Positions 1 through 6,871 of a DNA stretch of 36,144 nt are shown here, one piece after another; the stretch's first letter is position 1; each line of letters starts with the position of its first letter. The notes beneath the pieces are model-generated. The model saw nothing but the letters and a program-made list of their open reading frames with translations. It had not been told where the DNA came from and ran no database searches. The position numbers and the translations under genes are program-made. Origin of the DNA: VRUE01 sp963702705 (GTDB lineage: Bacteria > Actinomycetota > Thermoleophilia > Solirubrobacterales > 70-9); NCBI GenBank assembly GCA_963702705.1, contig CAVPDR010000008.1:1-36144 (forward strand), read 5' to 3'.

Positions 1-140
1 GCCCCGAGCTGGCGATCCAGGCGGGCTCAACCGCCGTGATCCAGCCCGGCGGCTCGAAGCGCGACGCCGAGGTGATCGAGGCCTGCGACGCCGCCGGCGT
101 GACGATGGTCTTCACTAAGCACCGCCACTTCCGGCACTAG
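1..140 (+). CDS. purH: PurH C-terminal end (partial): AICAR transformylase/IMP cyclohydrolase
   Basis: Only the last 46 codons are present, reading in frame from base 3 to a TAG at 138-140; the gene begins before the window. The translated tail contains GSTAVIQPGGS, a D-A-E-V-I-E stretch and the ending VFTKHRHFRH, which match the very conserved C-terminus of the bifunctional purine enzyme that formylates AICAR and cyclises FAICAR to IMP. It converges with the LOG-family gene on the other strand, leaving 8 nt between the stops. The identification rests on this short but highly conserved end. Confidence 0.88.
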   Translation, partial: PELAIQAGSTAVIQPGGSKRDAEVIEACDAAGVTMVFTKHRHFRH

Positions 141-148
141 CCGGGCCC

Positions 149-814
149 TCAGGCGGCGGCGAGCTCTTTCTGTCTCGTGCTGGCCAGGCGCACGTGGTCG
201 CACACCTCCCCCGGGGTATCGACGGTGACCAGCAGCTCCCTGTCGGCCGGGGAGATCATGCCGTCGTCCTCGAGGCTGCGGTCGAGCCAGTCGAGTAGCG
301 GCGCCCAATGCTCGGAGTCGACCAGGATCGTCGGGAAGTGCTTGATCCGGTCGGTCTGGATCAAGGTCAGGCTCTCGAACATCTCGTCGAGCGTGCCGAA
401 GCCGCCCGGCATGATCACGAAGGCGCGCGCGTAGCGGACGAACATCAGCTTGCGGGCGAAGAAGTAGTGGAAGTCGAGGCTGCGGTTGACGTAGGGGTTG
501 GTCTGCTGCTCGTGCGGCAGCTCGATGTTGAGCCCAACTGAGAGGCCACCGGCCTCGGCGGCGCCGCGGTTGGCCGCCTCCATCAGGCCGGGACCGCCGC
601 CGGTGATCACCGAAAATCCGTGCTCGACCAGACAGGCCGCAGTCTCGCGACAGCGCTCGTACCAACGGTGGCCCTCGCCGATCCGCGCCGAGCCGAAGAT
701 CGAGACGCCGTCGCCGATGTCGCGCAGCGCGTCGAAGCCGCGCTCGATCTCGTCGTGGATGCGACCGAGGCGCAGATCGTCCTGCTCCTCAACATCACAG
801 GGAGTGCGCAGCAA
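149..814 (-). CDS. LOG-family protein (TIGR00730-type, nucleotide 5'-monophosphate phosphoribohydrolase-like)
   Basis: This 221-aa Rossmann-fold protein carries both LOG signatures: GGGPGLMEAANRGA and, later, MPGGFGTLDEMFE (the PGGxGTxxE nucleotide and catalytic motif). Family members split nucleoside 5'-monophosphates, including cytokinin ribotides, into base and ribose 5-phosphate; the substrate here is unknown. The start used is TTG at 814, which gives a roughly 35-residue lead before the fold begins at GVSIFGSARI. No good ribosome binding site is visible, so the true start could lie slightly downstream. A strong inverted repeat lies 28 bp upstream. The gene ends 8 nt from purH on the other strand. 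Confidence 0.88.
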   Translation of the reverse strand: MLRTPCDVEEQDDLRLGRIHDEIERGFDALRDIGDGVSIFGSARIGEGHRWYERCRETAACLVEHGFSVITGGGPGLMEAANRGAAEAGGLSVGLNIELPHEQQTNPYVNRSLDFHYFFARKLMFVRYARAFVIMPGGFGTLDEMFESLTLIQTDRIKHFPTILVDSEHWAPLLDWLDRSLEDDGMISPADRELLVTVDTPGEVCDHVRLASTRQKELAAA

Positions 815-841
815 CAGCTCGTCATGCTTCCCCGCGGCGAT

Positions 842-876
842 GTCACGTTGGGGGCCTATATCGCCCCCAAGGTGAC
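842..876. repeat. Long inverted repeat between the LOG gene and tRNA-Lys
   Basis: Two arms (GTCAC, one mismatch, TTGGGGGC) pair perfectly with GCCCCCAA, one mismatch, GTGAC around a 7-nt loop CTATATC, giving 13 paired positions. It lies downstream of the minus-strand tRNA-Lys and 28 bp upstream of the LOG start. It could be a tRNA terminator without a U-tract, or an operator over the LOG promoter; the sequence does not decide. Confidence 0.6.
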
Positions 877-903
877 TCGGCTGCCGTTCGGACTGGCCAA
901 AAG

Positions 904-977
904 TGCCCCCGACCGGATTCGAACCGGCGCCGCGCGGCTTAAAAGGCCGCCGCTCTAACCAGCTGAGCTACAGGGGC
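904..977 (-). tRNA. tRNA-Lys (anticodon UUU)
   Basis: The reverse strand folds as a complete cloverleaf. The acceptor GCCCCTG pairs with CGGGGGC, the D-arm contains AGCTCAGCTGGTTAGAGC, the anticodon stem GCGGC/GCCGC encloses the loop CTTTTAA (anticodon TTT at loop positions 3-5), and the T-arm carries GGTTCGAATCC. The discriminator base is A and the CCA tail is not encoded. Confidence 0.95.
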
Positions 978-1021
978 AAGGCGCTCAATGGTAATCGGGT
1001 GCCGCGGGCTCGGGGCTGCGG

Positions 1022-1996
1022 TCAGGAAAGTTCTGGCAAGCCCTGCTCGGGGGTCGAGGCCTCGGCGTGGGTGCGGAGCGGAATGCGGCCGGCGCCGGCC
1101 GCGGCGTGGCCGGCCTCGACACCGAGGCGCAGCGCGGTGGCCATCGCCACCGGATCGGCGGCGCCGAAGATCGAGCTGGCCGCCATCACAGCGGCGCAGC
1201 CGAGCTCCATCGCCCGGGCGGCGTCGGAGGCGGTGCCGATGCCGGCGTCGAGGATGACCGGGACCTGGGCGCGCTCGGCGATGATCGCGATGTTGTACGG
1301 GTTGCGGATGCCGGCGCCGGAGCCGATCGGCGAGCCGAGCGGCATCACCGCGGCGCAGCCGGCCTCCTCGAGGCGGCGGGCGAGGATCGGGTCGTCGTTG
1401 GTGTAGGGAAAGACGGTGAAGCCCTCGCCGACGAGGGTCTCGGCGGCATCGAGCAGCTCGACCGCGTCGGGGAAGAGAGTGCGGTCATCGCCGATCACCT
1501 CGAGCTTGATCCAGTCCGTCTCGAAGGCCTCGCGGGCGAGCCGGGCAGTGCGGACCGCATCGCGGGCGGTGTAACAACCGGCCGTGTTGGGCAGGGCGAC
1601 GAGGCCGAGCTCCTCGAGCACGTCGAGGACCGAACCCGTGGCGTCGGGATCGATGCGGCGCAGGGCAACGGTGACGATCTCCGCACCCGAAGCGGCCAGG
1701 GCCTGCTCCATCTGCTCCAGCGAGCGGAAGCCGCCGGTGCCGGCGATCAGGCGCGAGTTCCAGGCGCGGCCTCCCAGCTCCCAGCCCTCGGCGCCGCCCT
1801 GGATCGCCGCCAGAACCTCGACCTTGCTGCCCTCGGCCAGCGGGGTCGAGGCCCACTCGGTGCGCGGGGCGACCTCGCCGTCGAGGGCGACCGCGACGCC
1901 GCGGGCCTCCTCGCCGGCTCCGCTCGCGGCGACGGCGTCGGCGAGGCTCGCGCCCTCGGCCAGCTCGCGCGGCTTGCCGTTCAGCTCGATTCTCAT
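1022..1996 (-). CDS. thiG: ThiS-ThiG fusion: sulfur carrier protein plus thiazole synthase
   Basis: This 324-aa protein joins two thiamine proteins. Residues 1-68 are ThiS-like (MRIELNGKPRELAEG at the start, VEVLAAIQGG at the end, with the Gly-Gly at 67-68). Residues from about 77 are ThiG, with AGTGGF, PNTAGCYTARDAVRTARLA and DWIKLEVIGD, whose Lys (about residue 164) is the Schiff-base lysine that binds 1-deoxyxylulose 5-phosphate. Late phosphate-site motifs (MPLGSPIGSGAGI, DAGIG) are intact. ThiG builds thiazole phosphate using sulfur carried as a thiocarboxylate on the ThiS C-terminal glycine. In this fusion that glycine is internal, which is odd. It overlaps thiO by 4 nt, so the two share the riboswitch-controlled transcript. 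No ThiF or ThiC gene is in the window. Confidence 0.92.
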   Translation of the reverse strand: MRIELNGKPRELAEGASLADAVAASGAGEEARGVAVALDGEVAPRTEWASTPLAEGSKVEVLAAIQGGAEGWELGGRAWNSRLIAGTGGFRSLEQMEQALAASGAEIVTVALRRIDPDATGSVLDVLEELGLVALPNTAGCYTARDAVRTARLAREAFETDWIKLEVIGDDRTLFPDAVELLDAAETLVGEGFTVFPYTNDDPILARRLEEAGCAAVMPLGSPIGSGAGIRNPYNIAIIAERAQVPVILDAGIGTASDAARAMELGCAAVMAASSIFGAADPVAMATALRLGVEAGHAAAGAGRIPLRTHAEASTPEQGLPELS

Positions 1997-3144
1997 CGCG
2001 CCGCCCCCGCTCCCAAGGCAAGCCGCTCGGGGTCCGCCGCCGCCACCGACTCGGGCAGCACTCCCTGGTCGAGCAGCTCGGCCACCGCGTCGCCGGTCAG
2101 CGGCGCCAACAGGATGCCGTTGCGGTAATGGCCGCAGGCGAGGACGAGGCCCTCGAGCGCCCCTGGCCCGATCAGCGGCAGGTTGTCGGGCGTGCCGGGG
2201 CGCAAGCCGGCCATCGACTCGACCAGCTCCATCTCGGCGATATCGGGAAGCAGGCGGTAGGCCTCGCGCAGCAGCTCGTGGACCCCGCCGGCGGTAACCT
2301 TGGAGTCGAAGCCACGCTCCTCAGTCGTCGCGCCGGCGATCAGCCGCCCGTCGGGGCGGGGCACGAGATAGACGCGCTCGGAAGCGACGATCCGCTCGCA
2401 GATCGGCTCGCCGTCGGCGGCACGCAGCTCGAGGATTTGCCCCTTGACCGGACGCACCGGTGGACGTGCAATCTCGGGCAGCCAGCTCGCCGCTCCCGAC
2501 CAGGCGCCGGCGGCGAGCACGACGGCGCCAGTCGCGATCTCCTCGCCGGACTTGGTGCGGACGCCGGCGATCCGCTCACCGTCGAGCAGGGTCTCGGTGA
2601 CCTCGACCCCGCCCCGCACCTCAACCCCTTCGGCAGCGAGAGCCGCCAGCAGCGCGGCAGTCATCCGGCGCGGATCGACCGCCGCCTCTTCGGGCGCGTG
2701 GACGCCGCCGTTGAAGGACGGGGTCAGGCCGGGCTCGAGCTCGCGACAACGGCGCGGCGGCAGCCACTCCGCACCGAGCCCGAGCGCGCGCTGCAGATCA
2801 TGGACACGGCGCAGCTCCGCCGCCTCGTCGCGGTCGAGGGCGACGTGCAGGGCGCCGCTGCGAACGTAGCCGGTGCCGAGCTCGCTCGCCGCCTCCAGCT
2901 CGGCGACGAAGTCCGGGTACGTCTCGCCCGCGTCGAGGGTCATCCGCAGCAGGTCGGGCTCGCCGAAGGCGAGCTCGCCGATCGGCGCCAGCATGCCGGC
3001 GGCGACGCGGGTGGCACCGGCGGGTGGCCGGGCGCGATCGAGGACGACGGCGCGGGCGCCGCGCTGCGAGGCGCGCCAGGCGCAGCAGAGGCCGATCGCG
3101 CCGCCCCCGACAACCACCACGTCATAACCGCGTCTCTCGCTCAA
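1993..3144 (-). CDS. thiO: Glycine oxidase ThiO (FAD-dependent, thiamine thiazole branch)
   Basis: ThiO oxidises glycine to the iminoglycine needed for the thiazole ring. The N-terminus has the FAD dinucleotide-binding motif VVVGGGAIGLCCAWRAS. Later DAO-family features include RPVKGQILELR, YLVPRPDGRLIAGATTEERGFD and AGLRPGTPDNLPLIGP near the C-terminus. The start chosen is TTG at 3144, giving 383 aa, because GGAGG (3150-3154) sits 5 nt upstream of it. An in-frame ATG at 3160-3162 would lie inside the conserved TAATGCCGGCG core of the TPP aptamer and has no ribosome binding site. The gene is directly downstream of the riboswitch and overlaps thiSG by 4 nt (ATGA-type coupling). Confidence 0.9.
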   Translation of the reverse strand: MSERRGYDVVVVGGGAIGLCCAWRASQRGARAVVLDRARPPAGATRVAAGMLAPIGELAFGEPDLLRMTLDAGETYPDFVAELEAASELGTGYVRSGALHVALDRDEAAELRRVHDLQRALGLGAEWLPPRRCRELEPGLTPSFNGGVHAPEEAAVDPRRMTAALLAALAAEGVEVRGGVEVTETLLDGERIAGVRTKSGEEIATGAVVLAAGAWSGAASWLPEIARPPVRPVKGQILELRAADGEPICERIVASERVYLVPRPDGRLIAGATTEERGFDSKVTAGGVHELLREAYRLLPDIAEMELVESMAGLRPGTPDNLPLIGPGALEGLVLACGHYRNGILLAPLTGDAVAELLDQGVLPESVAAADPERLALGAGAAR

Positions 3145-3147
3145 ATT

Positions 3148-3248
3148 TGCCTCCGCCGGCATTACCCGGATCAGGTCCAGACGGTCGGTGGCCTCGTTGC
3201 CACCCTCTCAGCCTTGGCATCGCCGATGCCGTGGGCTCCCGTACCCCA
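3148..3248 (-). promoter_or_regulatory. TPP riboswitch (THI element)
   Basis: The minus strand contains the THI-box signatures in the correct order: GGCTGAGAGGG, a variable stem (GGTGGC...GCCACC), then GACCTGATCC and GGGTAATGCCGGCG. These are the aptamer parts that bind thiamine pyrophosphate. The 3' end runs straight into GGAGG, the thiO ribosome binding site, so ligand binding could hide that site and block translation. No intrinsic terminator is visible between aptamer and gene, which favours translational control. The 5' boundary is approximate. Confidence 0.93.
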
Positions 3249-3251
3249 CCG

Positions 3252-3279
3252 ATCCTACCCCTCCTCATCCACCAGCCAA
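3252..3279 (-). promoter_or_regulatory. Candidate promoter for the TPP riboswitch-thiO-thiSG transcript
   Basis: On the minus strand a -35-like TTGGCT (3274-3279) is followed after 16 nt by TAGGAT (3252-3257). Transcription would start near 3245, just before the riboswitch. This is read from sequence pattern only. Confidence 0.45.
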
Positions 3280-3282
3280 CGA

Positions 3283-3336
3283 GGGGGGTGTCTGACTTAA
3301 ACCACATCTATACGTGGGTTAGGTCAGACACGCCCC
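3283..3336. repeat. Imperfect palindrome between divergent thiO and thiE
   Basis: Two arms of about 22 nt, one reading GGGGGGTGTCTGACTTAAAC and the other the reverse complement of GGGGCGTGTCTGACCTAACC, face each other around a roughly 8-nt centre. It lies between the candidate thiO promoter and the thiE start, so it could be an operator or a REP-like hairpin. The TGTCTGAC core resembles hairpins seen in REP-type intergenic repeats, but no second copy is seen in this window. Confidence 0.65.
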
Positions 3337-3355
3337 TTCAGGCGATAATCGAAGG

Positions 3356-4135
3356 GTGAGCCTCGCCACGCCCGACGCCAGGGGACCGCTGCGCCGCGAG
3401 CGGCTGCGCACCGCGCGCCTCTACTTCTGCTGCGATGCGCGGCCGGGGGGCGAGGACCCCGAGCCGCTGTTGCGGGCGGCGCTGAACGGCGGCGTCGACA
3501 TCGTGCAGCTGCGCGAGAAGTCGCTGCCGCGGCGCGAGATCGAGCGCTCCGCCCTCACCTTCCGCCGCCTCTGCGACACCTACAGCGCCCTCTTCATCGT
3601 CAACGACGATCCCGACCTGGCCCGGGCCTGCGACGCGGACGGGGTCCACGTGGGACAGGAGGACATGGCCGTGGGGGAAGTGCGCGAGCTCCTCGGGCCA
3701 GACGCCATCGTCGGCCTTTCCACGCACACGAGGGATCAGATTGTCGCTTCCGGGGGCGCGCCTGATCAAGCAGATCAAGGACGCAGGGAGCGTGGCGTGC
3801 TCCGCACGCGAGCGACTGAGGACGCAGATATGCGCCGGTCAGGCGCCCCCCCGGCGGTCGACTACATCAGCGCCGGGCCTATCTGGGAGACGCCGACCAA
3901 GGAGGGGCGGCCCGCCGCCGGCCTCGAGTTGATCTCCTACGCCGCCGCCAACGCCCCCCACCCGTTCTTCGCGATCGGCGGCATCGACACTTCAAACGCG
4001 GTGCAGGTTGTCGAGGCGGGAGCGCGGCGCCTCTGTGTCGTGCGCGCGATCCGCGACGCCGTCGACCCGGCCGCTGCCGCCGAAGAGCTGCGCGGCGCCT
4101 TCGCCGAGACCGGGGACGTGGCGCCCGGTGGCTGA
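3356..4135 (+). CDS. thiE: Thiamine-phosphate synthase ThiE with an in-frame palindromic insert
   Basis: ThiE couples HMP-pyrophosphate and thiazole phosphate to give thiamine phosphate. Visible motifs are VDIVQLREK, FIVNDDPDLARACDADGVHVGQEDM, IVGLSTHT, YISAGPIWETPTKEGR and FFAIGGID, all in normal ThiE order. At 259 aa it is longer than the usual 205-225. The excess is about 35 residues (about 132-166) between STHTRDQI and VDYISAGPI, encoded by the palindromic element at 3750-3854. The insert replaces a short loop, keeps frame and has no stop, so the enzyme may still work. The start is GTG at 3356, with a GATAAT box 6 nt upstream and no separated ribosome binding site, consistent with a leaderless message. 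The next gene overlaps by 8 nt. Confidence 0.92.
   Translation: MSLATPDARGPLRRERLRTARLYFCCDARPGGEDPEPLLRAALNGGVDIVQLREKSLPRREIERSALTFRRLCDTYSALFIVNDDPDLARACDADGVHVGQEDMAVGEVRELLGPDAIVGLSTHTRDQIVASGGAPDQADQGRRERGVLRTRATEDADMRRSGAPPAVDYISAGPIWETPTKEGRPAAGLELISYAAANAPHPFFAIGGIDTSNAVQVVEAGARRLCVVRAIRDAVDPAAAAEELRGAFAETGDVAPGG
3750..3854. repeat. Palindromic element inserted in frame in thiE (105 bp)
   Basis: The ends are 18-nt inverted arms (starting CCGGGGGCGCGCCTGATC) that match in 16 of 18 positions; one of the two differences is a G-T pair. Inside are a smaller hairpin (GCGTG, loop, CACGC) and two near copies of AAGGACGCAG/GAGGACGCAG. Its length is exactly 35 codons and it matches the residues that are extra relative to other ThiE proteins. 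It is not similar to the 87-bp element found elsewhere in the window. Confidence 0.7.
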
Positions 4136-4640
4136 GCAGGGACCCCAGCCGCGCAAGCGCAAGGAGCGTGGCGGCGCCCCGACCCCGCGCGAGCGGATGG
4201 AGCGCGGCTACGCCAAGGCCGAGGAGCGCAACCAGGAAGCGCGCGAAGCACTGCAGCCGCTGGCCGAGGGCGAGCGACCGCTGGTGGTGAGCATCGGCGC
4301 CGTGGTCGCGGCGCTGGTCGCCGCCTCGATCGTGATCGGCTACCTCGCCGGCACCGAGGTCAACGGCGAAAAACCGAGGCTGGTCCAGGTGCTGGCACCC
4401 GCCCTGCTGATGGGGATCATGGCCTGGGGCATGTGGCGCGCCCGCTACTGGGCCGTGCTCGGTTTCCAGCTGATCCTCGTCTTCCTCATCTTCAGCGCCG
4501 TCTACGGCCTGGCCCTGCAGGCGGCAACCGTGGCCCAGGTGCTGGCGACGCTGGCGTTGCTCGCGGTCGCCGGCGGCTTCTTCTATTTCATGGTCAAGGC
4601 GATGGCTCGCATACAGATGCCCTCTCGAAATCCCGATTAG
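4128..4640 (+). CDS. Four-helix integral membrane protein of unknown function
   Basis: No known family is recognised. The 170-aa product starts at GTG 4128, overlapping the thiE stop by 8 nt, which suggests translational coupling. The first 50 or so residues are charged and Arg/Lys/Glu-rich (KRKERGGAPTPRERMERG), so probably cytoplasmic. Four hydrophobic segments follow: around LVVSIGAVVAALVAASIVIG, VLAPALLMGIMAWGMW, WAVLGFQLILVFLIFSAVYG and VLATLALLAVAGGFFYFMV. The short basic C-terminus would also be cytoplasmic. Placement after thiE suggests co-transcription but gives no function. Confidence 0.75.
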   Translation: MAEQGPQPRKRKERGGAPTPRERMERGYAKAEERNQEAREALQPLAEGERPLVVSIGAVVAALVAASIVIGYLAGTEVNGEKPRLVQVLAPALLMGIMAWGMWRARYWAVLGFQLILVFLIFSAVYGLALQAATVAQVLATLALLAVAGGFFYFMVKAMARIQMPSRNPD

Positions 4641-4753
4641 CGAACGTCGCAATCTGATTCTTCGTGAGCGGCGCCGATCCGGCGATTGCCGACACGCCCG
4701 GACGCAAAGCGGAGGACGTGGCGGAGTGTTCTCGTTCTATAGGCTCGGGCGCA

Positions 4754-6121
4754 ATGGCAGATTCGTTCGACGTGATCGTCATCGGCGGCGGGCCCGGCGG
4801 CTACGTGGCCGCGATCCGCGCCGCCCAGCTCGGCAAGAAGACCGCCGTGGTCGAGCGAGACAAGCCGGGCGGGCGCTGCCTCAACTACGCCTGCATCCCA
4901 GCCAAGACCGTGCTGCGCACGGCCGAGATCTACCACCAGGCGAGCGACAGCGCCGAGCTCGGCGTCGTCGCCAAGGACGTCTCGATCGACTGGGATGCGC
5001 TGGGCAAGCGCCGCGCCGCCGTCTCGGAGTCGCTATCGAGCGGGGTCAAGATGCTCTGGGACAAGAACAAGATCGCCCTGATCGAGGGCGAGGGCTCGCT
5101 CACCCCGGAGGGCAACGTCAAGGTCGGCGACGAGGTCTACGAGGCGGGCACGGTCGTGCTCGCCACCGGCTCGGCGGCGCTGCCGATCCCGGGGGTCGAG
5201 TTCGGCGGCCGCATCGTCGACACCTGGGGCGCCTGGTCGCTGCCCGAGCAGCCGCGGAAGATCGTCGTCGTCGGCGCCGGCGCCTCCGGCTGCGAGATCG
5301 CCTCCGCCTACGGGCGCTTCGGCACCGAGGTGCTGCTGATCGAGATGCTCGACCAGATCCTCCCCGCCGAGGACAAGGACATGGCCCGCGTGGTCGAGCG
5401 CGCCTTCAAGAAGCAGAACATCACGATCTCCACCGGCGCCCCGGTGGAGAACGTCGAGGCCGACGAGAAGTCGGTCAAGTTCGCCTATGGCGACAGCAGC
5501 GCCGAGGTCGACTATCTCTGCATCGCCGGCGGCCGCTCCGCCGACGTCGAGGGCCTGGGCCTGGCCGAGGCCGGGGTCGAGCTGACCGGGAACGGCAAGG
5601 TCAAGGTCGACGAGTACAACCGCACTTCGAATCCCAAGGTCTACGCGATCGGCGACCTGACCGGCGCCAAGGCGCTCGCCCACAAGGCCTCAGAGGAGGG
5701 CGTCGTCGCGGTCGAGCACGCGGCCGGCGAGCCAACCCACCCGGTCGATCAGAATCTCGTCGCCGGGGCGACCTTCTGCCACCCGCAGGTGGCCAGCGTC
5801 GGCCTCACCGAGGCTGCGGCCAAAGAGGCCGGCCACGAGGTCAAGGTCGGCAAGCAGAAGCTCGGCGGCGTCGGCGGTGCAACCGTCTACGACGACAAAG
5901 ACGGCATGGTCAAGCTCGTCGTCGACTCCAAGTACGGCGAGATCCTCGGCGCCCACATCGTCGGCAACCGCGCCTGCGACATGATCGCCGAGCTGGTCGC
6001 GACGATGGCGCTGGAGGGCGGCTACCAGGAGCTGGCCCGGATCGTCCACCCCCACCCGACGATCTCCGAGGCGATTTTCGAAGCGGCGCGGGCGGTCGAC
6101 GGCTGGGCGATTCACGCCTGA
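4754..6121 (+). CDS. lpdA: Dihydrolipoamide dehydrogenase (E3)
   Basis: E3 reoxidises the dihydrolipoyl arm of E2, passing electrons through FAD and a disulfide to NAD+. The 455-aa product has the FAD motif VIVIGGGPGGYVAA, the redox pair C42/C47 in GGRCLNYACIPAK, the NAD motif VVVGAGASGCEIASAYGRFG, the second FAD motif VYAIGDLTGAKALAHKA, and the C-terminal dyad HPHPTISEA that supplies the catalytic base. The active-site hexapeptide reads CLNYAC rather than the commoner CLNxGC. The start is ATG 4754: the fold begins at once (MADSFDVIVIGGG), and a TAGGCT box lies 8 nt upstream with no ribosome binding site. The E1 and E2 genes of the complex follow 1.4 kb downstream. Confidence 0.93.
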   Translation: MADSFDVIVIGGGPGGYVAAIRAAQLGKKTAVVERDKPGGRCLNYACIPAKTVLRTAEIYHQASDSAELGVVAKDVSIDWDALGKRRAAVSESLSSGVKMLWDKNKIALIEGEGSLTPEGNVKVGDEVYEAGTVVLATGSAALPIPGVEFGGRIVDTWGAWSLPEQPRKIVVVGAGASGCEIASAYGRFGTEVLLIEMLDQILPAEDKDMARVVERAFKKQNITISTGAPVENVEADEKSVKFAYGDSSAEVDYLCIAGGRSADVEGLGLAEAGVELTGNGKVKVDEYNRTSNPKVYAIGDLTGAKALAHKASEEGVVAVEHAAGEPTHPVDQNLVAGATFCHPQVASVGLTEAAAKEAGHEVKVGKQKLGGVGGATVYDDKDGMVKLVVDSKYGEILGAHIVGNRACDMIAELVATMALEGGYQELARIVHPHPTISEAIFEAARAVDGWAIHA

Positions 6122-6138
6122 GCGATCGGGCGGTTGCG

Positions 6139-6558
6139 TCAGCCCGAGCTGGGCGGCAGCGCGATCGTTTCGATGCTGAGCTCGGCAGCGACTGCGAGAA
6201 CATCGGAGTCGGAGCTCGCGATCTTGTCGTCAGGCCCAGGAGCAGCGAGGAGCACGGAATCGGCCAGCGAGATCGGCTGGCGCTTGCGGTGATAGTGAAC
6301 GCTGCGGATCTCACCAGCCCGCCTGGCCAGATCCACGTCGACCGGAATCGGATTGATTGGGCCCCCGAACAATGGATCGATCAAGTCAGCCACACGGGCA
6401 TGCGAAAGACCCGCGCCCCGGCTCGACTTGTCGTAGACCTCGGCGATGTTCGCCGCTGTCATCGCAGCGGATCCTCCGCGCAGGATGGCGAGAACGCGCT
6501 CCATCGCCGGCTCACCGCGGATGAAGGCAATGAGCGCGCTGGCGTCCAGCAGAGTCAT
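6139..6558 (-). CDS. PIN-domain ribonuclease toxin (VapC-like)
   Basis: This 139-aa PIN protein has acidic residues in the expected order: LLDASALIAFIRGEPAME at the N-terminus (Asp and a later Glu), TAANIAEVY, SLADSVLLA and IASSDSDVLAVA. PIN toxins cleave RNA and are blocked by a co-encoded antitoxin. The ATG at 6558 overlaps the TGA of the AbrB-like gene upstream by 4 nt, the classic toxin-antitoxin arrangement. The pair is inserted on the opposite strand between lpdA and the E1/E2 genes. Confidence 0.87.
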   Translation of the reverse strand: MTLLDASALIAFIRGEPAMERVLAILRGGSAAMTAANIAEVYDKSSRGAGLSHARVADLIDPLFGGPINPIPVDVDLARRAGEIRSVHYHRKRQPISLADSVLLAAPGPDDKIASSDSDVLAVAAELSIETIALPPSSG

Positions 6559-6824
6559 CGGCCAAACTTGCGGTCTTCCGCTTCCGCTTCTGCCTCGCGT
6601 TCTTCTCGCTTGAACGCCTCCCAATCGATCTTGGGACCGCCCGCGAACGCGCCTGCCGCGGCCTCGATCGGATCGTCGGGAACGGGCTTGAGGACGATCT
6701 CCCCGCCGCGGTCCTCGAGCATTACCGTCATCGTCCCCCAGCGCTTGCGGATCGGCGCCGGGATCGAGACCTGGCCGCCCTTGCTGATCTTCATGCGCTT
6801 CTTCATGAGCATTGAAATTACCAT
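6555..6824 (-). CDS. AbrB/MazE-type antitoxin
   Basis: This 89-aa protein has an N-terminal SpoVT/AbrB DNA-binding fold (MKISKGGQVSIPAPIRKRWG, then a strand-rich GEIVLKPV) and an acidic C-terminal tail (EEREAEAEAEDRK) of the kind that wraps around a toxin. The start chosen is ATG 6824, because GTGAGG lies 6 nt upstream; internal ATGs at 6812, 6806 and 6794 are possible. Such antitoxins usually repress their own promoter alone or with the toxin. It overlaps the PIN gene by 4 nt. Confidence 0.85.
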   Translation of the reverse strand: MVISMLMKKRMKISKGGQVSIPAPIRKRWGTMTVMLEDRGGEIVLKPVPDDPIEAAAGAFAGGPKIDWEAFKREEREAEAEAEDRKFGR

Positions 6825-6871
6825 GAGATACCTCACTCCCGGGCTCGTCCATGCCGGCATAAGGTCAGCGG

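Noticed and set aside
3160..3162. ATG as the thiO start
   Set aside because: It lies in the conserved core of the TPP aptamer and has no ribosome binding site; TTG 3144 has GGAGG at 5 nt.
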